Positions 54,498 through 64,000 of a DNA stretch of 64,000 nt are shown here, piece after piece. The notes beneath the pieces are model-generated. The model did not search any database. It was not told the DNA's origin and saw only the letters and a program-made list of their open reading frames with translations. Numbering within the stretch: position 1 is the stretch's first letter; the number at the start of each line of letters is the position of its first letter. Where the stretch lies: contig OZ245787.1 of NCBI GenBank assembly GCA_965228015.1, positions 620,001-684,000 of the forward strand, given 5' to 3'. A program made the position numbers and the translations under genes. This DNA comes from SKKY01 sp965228015. Its GTDB lineage: Bacteria; Bacillota; Peptococcia; Peptococcales; SKKY01.

Positions 54498-54814
54498 TTT
54501 TTTTACAAATACTTCTTGCAAAAAAACAGACACAAAAAGTGAGACTAAACAATTGAAATCTCATAGTTGTACCTTAGATATAAATTTCATTCAAAATGAT
54601 CTAAACAGATGGACTAGAAATCTACTTAAAGATTCCTAGTCCATCTGTTTAGATCATTATAATATCAAAAAACGAGAACCTAAATTACTCTAGATCCCCG
54701 TCATTATTACGCTTCATAATATCTCGTGATTTTATTTTTATGTCAAAAGGCAGTCATTCAACCATTCAAACCCTCGTAAACCCTTTGTTTATAAGGGTTT
54801 CAGCTTTTCGTTTA
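54498..54814. other. gene-free stretch with one long inverted repeat
   Basis: 317 bases between an IS end and guaA. I see no open frame with a ribosome site. It contains the inverted repeat 54595-54658 and, at 54777-54799, a weaker hairpin (AAACCC.../...GGGTTT) that may be the guaA terminator. The A/T-rich rest shows nothing else. Confidence 0.6.
54595..54658. repeat. 23-bp perfect inverted repeat with 18-nt loop
   Basis: Arms 54595-54617 and 54636-54658 are exact reverse complements (AATGATCTAAACAG.../...CTGTTTAGATCATT). Inside the loop AATCT/AGATT can pair as well, giving a stem of nearly 29 bp. No T run follows on either strand, so it is not a standard terminator. Confidence 0.9.
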
Positions 54815-56356
54815 CTACTCCCACTCGATGGTCCCGGGTGGTTTGGAGGTAATGTCGAAGACTACTCTGTTTACGTCGTGAACTTCGTTTACGATTCTGT
54901 TGGATATTTTTTCTAACAGGTCGTAGGGTAGTCTTACCCAGTCTGCTGTCATTGCGTCGTCGCTGGTTACTGCACGAAGCACTATTGGGTATGCGTATGT
55001 TCTGCCGTCTCCCATAACTCCTACAGATCTTATTGTTGGCAGTACTGCGAAGGACTGCCAGATTTCGTTGTATAATCCTGCGTTTACAACTTCTTCTCTG
55101 ATTATTGCATCTGCTTCTCTTAATATATCCAGTCTTTCTCTGGTGATTTCTCCAATAATTCTAATTGCCAGGCCTGGTCCTGGGAAAGGCTGACGATAAA
55201 CAAGGGTACCTGGTAGTCCCAGCTCTCTTGCTACTTTTCTTACTTCATCTTTGAACAGGTGTCTAAGAGGCTCGATTAAAGCGAAATCCATATCTTCAGG
55301 AAGTCCCCCAACGTTGTGGTGACTCTTAATTGTTTCAGCTGCATCTGTACCACTTTCAATTACATCTGAATAAAGTGTTCCTTGTACCAAAAACTCTGCA
55401 TCGTCGAATTTTTTTGCTTCTGCTTCAAATACGCGAATGAATTCTTCACCAATAATTTTTCTTTTTGTTTCAGGGTCACTGATTCCAGTTAATTTTCCTA
55501 AAAATCTGTCCTGAGCATTAACAAAATCAAGTTTAATTCCAAAACCTTCGGCAAAAATATTTCTAACTTCTTCTGATTCATTTTTTCTCACAAATCCATG
55601 ATCCACATAGATACAAGTAAGGTTTTTGCCAATTGCTCGGTGAACAAGTACTGCTGCAACAGATGAGTCAATACCCCCGCTTAAGCCGCAAATAACTTTT
55701 TTATCTCCAGCTATAGCTTTGATTCTTGCAATTTCTTCTTCAACGAAGGAACCCATGTTCCAATCTTTATTGCACTGACAAACATCTAACAGGAATCTGT
55801 CTAATATTTCATTTCCATGTTCTGTATTGTTAACTTCCGGATGGAACTGTACTCCGTAAAATTTCTTTTCGTCATCTGCAAAAGCTGCATAAGGTGTATG
55901 AGGAGTGCTGGCAATACTTCTAAAGGAAGCTGGAGCTTCAGTAATACAGTCACCGTGACTCATCCAAACTACCTGTTGTTTTGCCAGGTCTTTGAATAAA
56001 ACGCTTTCCTGATCAACTGTAATTTCTGCCTTACCATATTCTCTCTTGTCACTTCTCTCAACTTTTCCATCAAGCTGGTAGTTAATTATTTGCATTCCAT
56101 AGCAAATTCCAAGAACAGGAATTCCTAAATTATATATTTCAGGATCTGGCTTTGGAGCTTTTTCTGCATATACACTTGCAGGTCCTCCAGAGAAAATAAT
56201 TCCTTTTGGATTAATTTCTTTAATTCTGTCTAATGAAATATGATATGGAAGTATTTCTGAATAAACACCTAACTCACGAACTCTTCTTGTGATCAGCCGA
56301 TTATACTGGCCCCCGAAATCTAAAACTAAGATGGTATCATGCTTTTGCATTTCCAA
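54815..56356 (-). CDS. guaA: GMP synthase (glutamine-hydrolysing)
   Basis: Converts XMP to GMP. 513 residues, intact. Class I glutamine amidotransferase: GICYGMQ (catalytic Cys) and FHPEVNNTEHG (His, Glu); ATP pyrophosphatase P-loop GLSGGIDSSVAA; dimer domain ending in the invariant PPGTIEWE. The start is TTG 56356 with AGGAGGG 6 bases upstream. The stop is TAG. With xpt it completes a xanthine-to-GMP salvage path, and it does not depend on de novo synthesis. Confidence 0.97.
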   Translation of the reverse strand: MEMQKHDTILVLDFGGQYNRLITRRVRELGVYSEILPYHISLDRIKEINPKGIIFSGGPASVYAEKAPKPDPEIYNLGIPVLGICYGMQIINYQLDGKVERSDKREYGKAEITVDQESVLFKDLAKQQVVWMSHGDCITEAPASFRSIASTPHTPYAAFADDEKKFYGVQFHPEVNNTEHGNEILDRFLLDVCQCNKDWNMGSFVEEEIARIKAIAGDKKVICGLSGGIDSSVAAVLVHRAIGKNLTCIYVDHGFVRKNESEEVRNIFAEGFGIKLDFVNAQDRFLGKLTGISDPETKRKIIGEEFIRVFEAEAKKFDDAEFLVQGTLYSDVIESGTDAAETIKSHHNVGGLPEDMDFALIEPLRHLFKDEVRKVARELGLPGTLVYRQPFPGPGLAIRIIGEITRERLDILREADAIIREEVVNAGLYNEIWQSFAVLPTIRSVGVMGDGRTYAYPIVLRAVTSDDAMTADWVRLPYDLLEKISNRIVNEVHDVNRVVFDITSKPPGTIEWE

Positions 56357-56400
56357 TTTGTTCCCTCCTAAATTTTTTTACTAAACTATTCTAATTAATT

Positions 56401-57324
56401 TTACTTTAAAAATCCAGCAAGAATTTTAGCTTCTGCTTCTTCTTCTGTAAGTCCTAAAGATTTTAATTTGATAAGCTGATCTGAAGCAATTTTTCCAATA
56501 GCTGCTTCGTGAATAAGCTGTGCATCAACATGGAAGGCTGAAACCTTTGGCACTGCTACTACCTGGGCACTATCCATAATTATTGAATCACACTGAATAT
56601 GACCCCTGCACTCGTTATATCCGGACATATTCAAGTCAAAATATTGTCTCGAATTACCTCTTGCTACTGAACGAGAAATAATCTGACAGGTGGAACCTTT
56701 ACCTCTCATTTCAACATCAATAACCGACTCTGCTTCCTGGTCATAATCTGTAAGCATTCTTTCTACGTTAATTACTTTTGCTCCGTCTTTTAATATAACC
56801 TGGGTATCTCTTTTTGTTTTATCTACACCTTTAATTTGCACCAGCTCTAGTTCTGCAGTTCCACCCTCTTCTGCTGTCATAATAGTTTTTGGGTTAAATA
56901 TTTTTTTACCTTCTGCAGGCCCCTGGGCAAAGTGTTTTTCTACATATTTTAACTTTGAATTTTTTTGCAGATGAAACTCGTGTATTCCATCATGCTGAGT
57001 TTTTTCAGTGCCTGGATTGTAAATCCCACAGCCAGCAATTATGGTAACATCTGAATCTTCCCCAATTTCGAAGTAGTTATATACTAATTCATTATGACCT
57101 TCTTTTGTAATTAGAACCGGAATATAAAGAGTTTCATCTTTGGTTCCCGGCTTAATTTTTACATTTATACCTCTTTTATCTTCCCGGCCCTCTACCGTTA
57201 TATTCGCACTGGAACTTCTTAAGGATCCGTCACCATTTCTTCTGATGCTGAAAGCCCCACCCTTAGGAATATCACCTATGCCGGCAATCAGTTTTATTAA
57301 TTCTTTTTCCAGATTTGATAGCAT
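56401..57324 (-). CDS. SufB/SufD-type Fe-S scaffold, minimal SUF (SmsB-like)
   Basis: 307 residues, intact; shorter than SufB (about 465). The SufBD beta-helix core is clear: GGTAELELVQIKG, SRSVARGNSRQYFDLNMSGYNECRGHIQCDSIIMD, and the C-terminal LIHEAAIGKI motif with conserved Glu/His. Its start shares bases with the sufC stop (TAATG). A two-gene SufC+SufB unit without sufS/sufU/sufD next to it matches the ancestral SMS (minimal SUF) Fe-S assembly system described in anaerobes. Name SmsB is from family knowledge. Confidence 0.88.
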   Translation of the reverse strand: MLSNLEKELIKLIAGIGDIPKGGAFSIRRNGDGSLRSSSANITVEGREDKRGINVKIKPGTKDETLYIPVLITKEGHNELVYNYFEIGEDSDVTIIAGCGIYNPGTEKTQHDGIHEFHLQKNSKLKYVEKHFAQGPAEGKKIFNPKTIMTAEEGGTAELELVQIKGVDKTKRDTQVILKDGAKVINVERMLTDYDQEAESVIDVEMRGKGSTCQIISRSVARGNSRQYFDLNMSGYNECRGHIQCDSIIMDSAQVVAVPKVSAFHVDAQLIHEAAIGKIASDQLIKLKSLGLTEEEAEAKILAGFLK

Positions 57325-58058
57325 TATACTGTCCCCTTTTCACAGTTTTCATTAAAATCGCAGCCAAAACCAGGGCTTTGGTTTTCAAAATCTTTTAAAA
57401 TTTCTTCTTTTGTAGTAATTTCTTTAATATTTCCTTCTGCTATAACTATAACTTCCTCAGATAAATTAATTATTCTTTCCTGGTGGGAAATGATAATAAT
57501 TGTAGTTTTATATTTTTCATGAAGTTTCTTAAATGTTTCAGAAAGCTTTTGGAAGCTCCACAGGTCAATTCCTGCTTCAGGCTCATCAAAAACTGCCACC
57601 TTAAGATCTCTGGCAATAATTGTGGCAATTTCTATTCTCTTCAATTCTCCCCCGGAAAGGCTTCCGTCAATTTCTCTTTCCAGATAGTCTTGAGCGCAAA
57701 GTCCAACATCATGAAGAATCTCGCAGGGATTGATAGTTTTATTAGCTGATATTTCCAAAAGGTCCTGAACTTTAACTCCTTTAAATCTTGGTGGAGTTTG
57801 GAAGGCATAGCCAATTCCCATTTTTGCTCTTTCAGTAATATCTTTTTCAGTAATATCTTCACCATTTAATATTATTTGTCCCGATGAAGGCTGCTCAATA
57901 CCCATAATCAGTTTAGCAAGGGTTGATTTTCCTCCCCCGTTTGGCCCTGTTATAACGTAAAATTTATTATCCTCGAAGGATAAATTTATCTTTTTTAGTA
58001 TATGGAAATCCTGCCCGTCTTTTTGAACGGTGAAACGCAAATCTTTTATTTCAAGCAT
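57324..58058 (-). CDS. sufC: SufC Fe-S assembly ATPase
   Basis: 244 residues, intact. ABC ATPase of the SufC type: Walker A GPNGGGKST, GIGYAFQTPPRFKGV (Q-loop), LSGGELKRIEIA signature, Walker B VAVFDEPEAGIDLWS, and IIISHQERI. The DEPEAGIDL and LSGGELKR forms separate SufC from transport ATPases. Powers the scaffold protein encoded next to it. Confidence 0.95.
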   Translation of the reverse strand: MLEIKDLRFTVQKDGQDFHILKKINLSFEDNKFYVITGPNGGGKSTLAKLIMGIEQPSSGQIILNGEDITEKDITERAKMGIGYAFQTPPRFKGVKVQDLLEISANKTINPCEILHDVGLCAQDYLEREIDGSLSGGELKRIEIATIIARDLKVAVFDEPEAGIDLWSFQKLSETFKKLHEKYKTTIIIISHQERIINLSEEVIVIAEGNIKEITTKEEILKDFENQSPGFGCDFNENCEKGTV

Positions 58059-58073
58059 GTTTTTCCTCCTTTA

Positions 58074-59436
58074 TCAAGTAAACTGTAGTAATAATAAAAT
58101 ATAGGCCCCGGATAAAAGCAATATTGTTATATTAAATATTATATTGTATTTAAATGCAACAACAAAGGTGCTTTTTTTAACAACCTCTGACAAAACCATG
58201 TTAAAGGGAACAAAGGGTGATGATAATGCAGAGAGCATCCATGATGCAGCAAACATTATGCTGTAACCCACTGGTGTAATTCCCAGCATTTCTGGTGGTA
58301 ATGTTGTTCCAATAATAGTCATAGATACAATTTGATGTACTCCCAGGATTGCAAAAACAACAATTGATAATATTAATAATTCTATCATAAAGAAAGGGTG
58401 AAAATCTTTTGTACGTAAAAGCACTTCCCGGATCACTTCTCTTACCGGAGTTAAAGATATGGCTTTTGCCAAAATACCCACGATAAGAAAAAATACAACT
58501 TCACTTACAGTCTGAATTATTTTAAATTTATGGCTTAATACATCCCCAAGGAAAATTGTTGGTGGTGATACAAAATATAGCCAAATCAATCCATATATAA
58601 TACTCACAATACTTATCAGATACATTATATTAGAAAACTCAAAAATCTTTTCTCCAATTATTACTATTAATAAGAGGGTTGTAAAGTTAGTGGCTAATAT
58701 TTTAATTTTTTTATTTGCTTTTTCTTCGTCTATATTCTCAGATATCTCCAGGTTTTTAAGTCTTTCTCTCAGCTCCACTTTTGTTTTGGAATCAAAAGAA
58801 AAAGTTAATAAACCCATTCCCATTACAAGGAAACTAAACATCAGTCAAAAGGAAAAAACTCTGAAAATGACATCCCAGCACAAGTAATAGAAAGGGTTAC
58901 CTCGGCAAAATAAGGGGACCAGGCCATACATCCGGAAAAACCTGCCCCATAGCTTTTTACCAAAAACTTCCCAGGTAGTTTTGAATCTGAAAGCACATCA
59001 TTAACAATTCTTACTGAGGCCAGATTTGTTACTGACCCCACGGAGAAATTGATAAAGGTTACTATGGAAAAAAACTTATTTGGACTATCTGAAAACTTTT
59101 TAAAATATAAATTTATTGCATCAAGATAACCGCCTCTGCGGATTGGTATTGAAATAAAAGGTACTGTAAGAAACAGTAACCCAATTGGAATGTTGCTTCC
59201 AACGCCTTTGACAATCTGAATAAAATCCAGTTTATAAAAATACCCAAAAAAGCAGAGACTCCAAGAACAATAATACTTAAAGTCCTGGTAAATGGCTTTG
59301 TAAAAGTTAAGCCTGACAATATCATTGCCAGAGCAAAGGTTATTTTAATCCAGGGATTTAAACTAAGATTTAATATTTCATTAATCAATGAAACTGATAT
59401 CAACAATAATGTTGAATATAAAAATATCTTTTTCAA
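58074..59436 (-). pseudogene. multipass membrane transporter-like protein, frameshifted
   Basis: Three pieces of one hydrophobic protein of about 450 residues: an N-terminal part from ATG 59436 (MKKIFLYSTLLLISVSLI, GLTFTKPFTRTLSIIVLG), the part FSVGSVTNLASVRIVNDVLSD...GCMAWSPYFAEVTL, and a C-terminal 255 residues with about seven helices (SSPFVPFNMVLSEVV). Frame changes near 59230, 59100-59040 and 58845. The layout of paired helix bundles with SxxxN/AWSP re-entrant-like segments suggests an ion-transporter-superfamily protein, but I cannot name the substrate. Confidence 0.7.
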
Positions 59437-61675
59437 TATTTAAGCACCTTTTCTGTAAATATTTTTACAATTACAGGATCAAATTGTGTTCCTGCATATT
59501 TTCTTAGTTCTTCTACTGCTTGTTTTTCTGATAATGGCTGTCTGTAGGTTCTCTCACCTGTCATAGCATCAAACGCATCGGCTACTGCAATAATTCTTGA
59601 AACCAAGGGTATTTCTTTTTCTGCTATGCCATTAGGATATCCTTTTCCATCCCATCTTTCGCGATAAGCCAAAGTATATTCTGCAATGTCTGACATTTGA
59701 TTTGCCGAGCTTAGAATCCGGTAACCAATTTCAGGATGCTTTTTAATTTCTTCATATTCCTCAGGGGTCAGCTTTCCATCTTTGTTAAGAATTTTTTCAT
59801 CTATTCCTATTTTACCAATATCATACATAAGACCAATAAGCTTTAATTCACTTATCTCTTCTTGATCAAAGCCCATTTCTCTCCCAATAGTTTCACAAAT
59901 CTCTCCAACTCTTTCTGAGTGAAGTTTTTCCCTTTTGTTTTTTATGAAGAGTACTTATAATTATTTGTATTGTACTGCTTATCATACTTGGGCTTTCAGA
60001 AAGTTTTCTTTTATACATATAACTTTCTGCTTTATTCATTAATTCAATAATATTTTGGTCTTTTTTAGTTTTTGTTTCCCAGCCAAAGGATACAGATAAA
60101 TCAATTGTTCCAATTCTTGTTTTATAAATTTCCTCCGAAAGATTATTAATATATTCTCTTAGCTGCTCAAGGCTTATATTTGGAAGAGCAATAATAAATT
60201 CGTCACCACCCATACGGGAAATAAATTCTTCTCCTTTAAGGGAATTGTTTAGTATTTCTGCTGTTTTAATTAATAATTTATCTCCAAAGGAATGACCAAA
60301 AGCATCATTAGCCAGTTTCAAGCCGTTTAAGTCAGCCATAGCAAGAGATAAGGGGTAATTTTTTTCTGTGTCTAGTTCTTTTAATTTTTCTTCGTAATAT
60401 CTTCTGTTATATATGCCTGTTAATTGATCACGATAACTCATAAAAAGAATATCTTTTTTCAAAGGCTTTTCTGGTAGATATATCTGTATAACTTGCATAG
60501 CCTCCCACAGGCTTCCCATCAAGAAGAATAGGTATACCTTTTAATTCAATATCTTTTGGATTTCCATATTTGTTATATCTCACTGTTTCCACTGAATCTA
60601 CTTTATCTTTAAATAAAAGTTCTGTAAATTTTTTTGCTTCTTCAATTTTATCTTTTGATACGATTAAAGAATCGATATCTTTACCTTTTATTTCTTCCTG
60701 CTCATATGCAAATAATTTTTCAAATTTTTCATTAACTTCAAAAATTTTATTTTCATTATCAACTATTGCTATTGCATCTGAAGAATTTTTAAACAAAGCT
60801 TCAAAGTTTTTTCTTTCTGTTTTGAACTTTCTTTTTGCATCTTTTTCATAGGAAACTAATGGTTCCGCAATAACTCGCCTTTGAAGATAGGTAAAAATAA
60901 ACATTGTTGCAAAGAATATTAATAAAGTTACTACTAAATTTCCTCTTAAAGTATTTATAGGTACTGCTAAGAAATTATCCGGTATGGTCATTACAATTCC
61001 CCAGCCATTGTAATCTAATTTACCAGTCAAAATTTCTTTGTTATGAGGAATAATACCCCTTGATCCAACAATTATATTTCCTTGATCATCAATTAAAAAT
61101 TTTTCTGATTCGGGAATAATGTTATTCTCTTCAAAAATTTTAGAAATACTATTTAAAGAAATATCTCCAGCCACTACTCCAATAATATTTCCTTCACTAT
61201 TTATAGCTGGTGTAGCTATGCTGACAATTAATTCTGTCTCTGTTGCATTCATAAAGACATGGGTAAAAATAACTTCTTTATTATCCATAGCTTTAAGGTA
61301 CCAGGGTCGCTGGCGGAAATCTATATCTGAAGGCGGAATGTAGCCACTGGCATTGATCATTTTATTTTCTGTAGTTAAAAAATAGATACTGTTAAATTCC
61401 GGATTTTTATTTAATTTGTTTTTTAGATAACTAAGAATATCATTTTCATTATTCGTATAAGATATAAATAGGCGGCTTTCTTCTATTGCACTTTCTTTAT
61501 GTTGTAACCAATGATTTATCTGAGATACCAGAGAATTAAAATTTTCTTCGATTTTCTCTTCTCCAAGGGATTTTACAACTCCGGAAGAATAAACAAACTG
61601 CCCATAAAAAATGGCCGCGACTAAGAAAACCATTACAACTATTAACTTGTAATATCTTTTCAGAATCTCGACCAT
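59433..61675 (-). pseudogene. Cache-PAS-GGDEF-HD-GYP signalling protein, frameshifted, HD-GYP site worn
   Basis: One membrane receptor of about 745 residues in three frames. Start ATG 61675 with GGAG. Helix, dCache domain (DFRQRPWYLKAMDNKE, VSIATPAIN), second helix (LLIFFATMFIFTYLQ), PAS (ALFKNSSDAIAIVDNENKIFEVNEKFEKLF), GGDEF with intact RMGGDEF (c-di-GMP synthesis) and no nearby RxxD inhibitory site, HD-GYP domain. Frameshifts near 60440 and 59945. In HD-GYP the essential HD reads YD (LMYDIGKIGID) and HHERWDGKGYP reads YRERWDGKGYP, so two metal-binding His are gone. Confidence 0.88.
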
Positions 61676-61711
61676 GGGTATCTCCAATCATAAGCATATT
61701 CAATTATTATA

Positions 61712-62617
61712 CTACATTTTCTTTAATATTCGAACTCTTTCTTCTACTGGAGGATGTGTGCTTAAAAGATTTTTTGCCTTCAGGTTTTTATGCAGAGGAT
61801 TTACAATAAATAATCCTGCAGTAGCTTCGTTAGCAAAGCCATCCTGTACTGCCTTCTTTGGATTACTGTAGGTTTTAAGTTTTTCCAGGGCAGAGGCTAA
61901 TCCTCCAGGATATCCTAAAATATTCGCTGCAGTTGCATCGGCTAAATATTCCCTGTTTCTGGAAATTGCCATTTGAGCTAAAGTTGCTGCTATAGGAGCA
62001 AAAATAATTGAAAGAATTCCAATTGCCATTAAAATTGGATTGGAGTTTTTATTATCCCTTCTGTTTCCCCCACCCCAAAACAACATTCTTCTCACAATAG
62101 AAGTAAGATAGACAATAGTTCCTGCCATTACTATTATTATTGTTGAAAACAAAATATCATAGTTTTTTATGTGAGCCATTTCATGGGCAATAACACCCTC
62201 AAACTCTTCTCTGTTCATTAAATCCATAAGCCCTCTGGTAACTGCAACGGCAGCATTTTCTGGATTTCTTCCAGTTGCAAAGGCATTTGGAACATCTGAT
62301 TCAATAACATAAGCTTTTGGAGTAGGTATTCCCGCAGCAATGGCAACACCTTCAATTGTGTGGTAAAGATAGGGCTCTTTTTCCTTAGCAACAGGACGGG
62401 CATTGGCCATTCTTAAAACCATTTTGTCACTGTTATAGTAGGAGTAAAAAGAACCTCCCACAGCAAAAACAAATGCAAGAGTCAGATAAAAGTAGGTAGA
62501 TTCAGGAGAAACCACATAACTTATTCCATATACTACTCCTATTATTAAAAGAAAGAAAAATATAAAGAAGAAAAATGTATTTCTCTTATTTTTATTGATT
62601 TGTCTGTATATTTCCAT
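61712..62617 (-). CDS. htpX: membrane zinc metalloprotease HtpX
   Basis: 301 residues, intact. Two N-terminal membrane helices, the zinc site GVIAHEMAHIKN with HExxH, a later helix pair, and the third-ligand region ISRNREYLADATAANI. ATG 62617 (MEIYRQ) has AGGAG 8 bases upstream; the GTG at 62626 is less likely. Degrades misfolded membrane proteins. Directly downstream of lemA, a common pairing. Confidence 0.95.
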   Translation of the reverse strand: MEIYRQINKNKRNTFFFFIFFFLLIIGVVYGISYVVSPESTYFYLTLAFVFAVGGSFYSYYNSDKMVLRMANARPVAKEKEPYLYHTIEGVAIAAGIPTPKAYVIESDVPNAFATGRNPENAAVAVTRGLMDLMNREEFEGVIAHEMAHIKNYDILFSTIIIVMAGTIVYLTSIVRRMLFWGGGNRRDNKNSNPILMAIGILSIIFAPIAATLAQMAISRNREYLADATAANILGYPGGLASALEKLKTYSNPKKAVQDGFANEATAGLFIVNPLHKNLKAKNLLSTHPPVEERVRILKKM

Positions 62618-62635
62618 TAATGTCACTCCTATTGT

Positions 62636-63181
62636 TTAAAACTGAACTTTTACTGCCTGCTTTGCCTCAGGATTTTCAATTTCAAAGAATTCCTCTTGTT
62701 TAAAATTAAACATTCCTGCAATTATATTGTTAGGGAACTGTTGGACCATATTGTTATAATCCATAACTGTTGAGTTATATCTTTGACGAGAATAACTGAT
62801 TTTATTTTCAGTTCCTGCCAATTCTTCCTGTAGTATCATAAAGTTCTGACTTGCTTTTAAGTCTGGATAGTTTTCAGATACAGCAAATAATGATTTTAAT
62901 GCTCCAGCCATCATATTTTCTGCTGCCGCCATTTCTTTTACGGAACCAACATTCATAAAAGCTGTTCTTGCCTGAGTAACCTTTTCTAAAGTTTCTCTTT
63001 CATGAGTCATATAGCCTTTTACTGTTTCTACTAAATTTGGAATCAAGTCATACCTTCTCTGTAACTGAGTATCAATTCCTGCCCAGGCATTTTTTACTGC
63101 ATTTATTCCGCTAACCAGGCGGTTGTACATAAGGACAAGTATACCTGCTAAAACAACAACTCCACCAATAATAAATTCCAT
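62636..63181 (-). CDS. lemA: LemA family protein
   Basis: 181 residues, intact. N-terminal membrane helix (FIIGGVVVLAGILVLMYN), then the LemA helical bundle: LVSGINAVKNAWAGIDTQLQRRYDLIPNLVETVKGYMTHERETLE and SYSRQRYNSTVMDYNNMVQQFPNNIIAGMFNF. Function is not well known; often paired with htpX. Confidence 0.96.
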   Translation of the reverse strand: MEFIIGGVVVLAGILVLMYNRLVSGINAVKNAWAGIDTQLQRRYDLIPNLVETVKGYMTHERETLEKVTQARTAFMNVGSVKEMAAAENMMAGALKSLFAVSENYPDLKASQNFMILQEELAGTENKISYSRQRYNSTVMDYNNMVQQFPNNIIAGMFNFKQEEFFEIENPEAKQAVKVQF

Positions 63182-63240
63182 TTCCTAACCTCCATTTAAT
63201 TGTTAATTTTTACAATAATAATTACACATTAATCAGTTTT

Positions 63241-63929
63241 TTAACCTTGGTTTTTCAATTTTTCCAGATCTTTTATTTTAAATGATGACAGGTGAAAATC
63301 AATTATACCTTCCTCCTTCATCTTAATTAGTTCTCTTGACATAGACGGCCGGGATACATTTAAAAAATCTGCCATTTCATTTCTATTAAAGGAAATATTA
63401 AAGGATAATTTATTATTTTTTTATACTGGTCCATTAAAAAAGCGGCAATCTTTCCCCTTATACTTTTTATTGTGAGATATTCAACTTTGTTACTTAGCAT
63501 CAAAGCTTTCACCGATACAATTTTTACAAAATTAGTAATTAGCCTTCTGTGCCAGGGACACATTTTTTCACATTCTCCAGTAATATTTATTTTTGGAATA
63601 AACATTACTGTGGATTTTTCTATACATTGAACCGTGGCAGGCCATTTATTAATTTCTGAAAAAGCCGCCATTTCACTAAAAACATCTCCTTCATGAAGCA
63701 TAGTCATAACAACCCTCGCCCCGGAAGCTTTTTCCTTTATAACATTTGCCTTTCCTTCCAGAAGAAGTCCAAAAGATTCAAAATAATCCCCCTCCCTGGT
63801 TATTAGTTCATTCTTTTCAAATTTATTTATATTTGGATTAAGGCAAAGAAGCATTTTTTCAATTTCATCCCTGGTCATATCTTTAAAAAGATAATTATTT
63901 CCTAGTACTTTAATATATTTTTCTTCCAT
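63241..63929 (-). pseudogene. Crp/Fnr-family transcription regulator, frameshifted
   Basis: N-terminal cyclic-nucleotide-like sensor domain (LLLEGKANVIKEKASGARVVMTMLHEGDVFSEMAAF), dimer helix, then one frame change near 63418 inside the linker before the helix-turn-helix; in the new frame NEMADFLNVSRPSMSRELIKMKEEGIIDFHLSSFKIKDLEKLKNQG ends at TAA 63241. Cys in TGECEKMC could be ligands, but no Fnr-type N-terminal cluster is seen. The frameshift separates sensing from DNA binding. Possible promoter: TTGAAT (63995-64000), 17 bases, TAGAAT (63972-63977). Confidence 0.87.
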
Positions 63930-64000
63930 ACTTCCTCCTTTTGTATCTCTGGCTACCGATTACTCGACTATATTCTAATATACTTAATTTATTAATTCAA

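Noticed and set aside
1..64000. CRISPR array, prophage or integrative element
   Set aside because: No regularly spaced repeats, cas genes, integrase, capsid or conjugation genes were seen; repeats are explained by IS copies and hairpins.

Overview
The window is AT-rich DNA from a low-GC Gram-positive anaerobe-like bacterium (Bacillota, Clostridia-like; genus not resolved). The support is a lysine riboswitch, a threonyl T-box, meso-diaminopimelate dehydrogenase, a minimal SufC/SufB pair, a CymR-like regulator beside cysK, a SigV/RsiV-type pair, and the Bacillota gene order rnjA-ftsK-rodZ-rimO-pgsA. Most genes lie on the minus strand.

Layout: 1-8.7 kb, a TrpR-related gene end, then the purine operon purE-B-C-F-M-N-H-D (minus) with no purK/S/Q/L. 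8.9-14.1 kb, xpt and a nucleoside-type ABC transporter. 14.3-17.5 kb, pantothenate operon (DUF2520/PanG-like, panB, panC, panD) behind a structured, attenuated leader, divergent from a cymR-like gene. 18-24.3 kb, cysK, an ISL3-family element carrying a nested IS3-family element, then a lysine-riboswitch ABC transporter. 24.3-29.7 kb, T-box thrS, a mntR-like/yibEF remnant and an ISLre2 element. 29.8-33 kb, a tRNA-like gene and a second ISL3 copy carrying an intact IS3-type element. 33-41.2 kb, pgsA, rimO, rodZ, ftsK, rnjA, ddh, all intact. 41.2-51.9 kb, accessory genes: an AlbA-type remnant, polysaccharide deacetylase, sigV/rsiV, an IS1182 element that cuts an HtrA-like protease, hicAB, a DUF3781/GNAT remnant and higBA. 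51.9-54.5 kb, two IS3-type elements joined. 54.8-64 kb, guaA, sufBC, a broken transporter, a broken Cache-PAS-GGDEF-HD-GYP protein, htpX, lemA and a broken Crp/Fnr regulator.

The main message is advanced, selective gene decay. About 27 kb of coding sequence (thrS, ftsK, rnjA, rimO, guaA, lysine transporter, sufBC and others) shows no frameshift, while the purine branch, nucleoside permeases, second-messenger and stress-signalling genes and all but one IS copy carry many single-base indels in A/T runs and premature stops. Several of the stops fit a single C-to-T change at a glutamine codon. This pattern does not fit random sequencing error and suggests a lineage losing purine synthesis and environmental sensing, as in recent host restriction or life in a rich niche. 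purB, guaA and xpt, which serve purine interconversion and salvage, remain intact.

A second theme is long perfect palindromes (17- to 28-bp arms), mostly at gene ends and once inside an ABC-ATPase gene, where the palindrome appears to have destroyed the reading frame. No CRISPR array, prophage or rRNA was found. I did not find a convincing new multi-gene system; the leads are the decay signature, the palindromes, the pan leader and one unrecognised gene at 51.4-51.8 kb.
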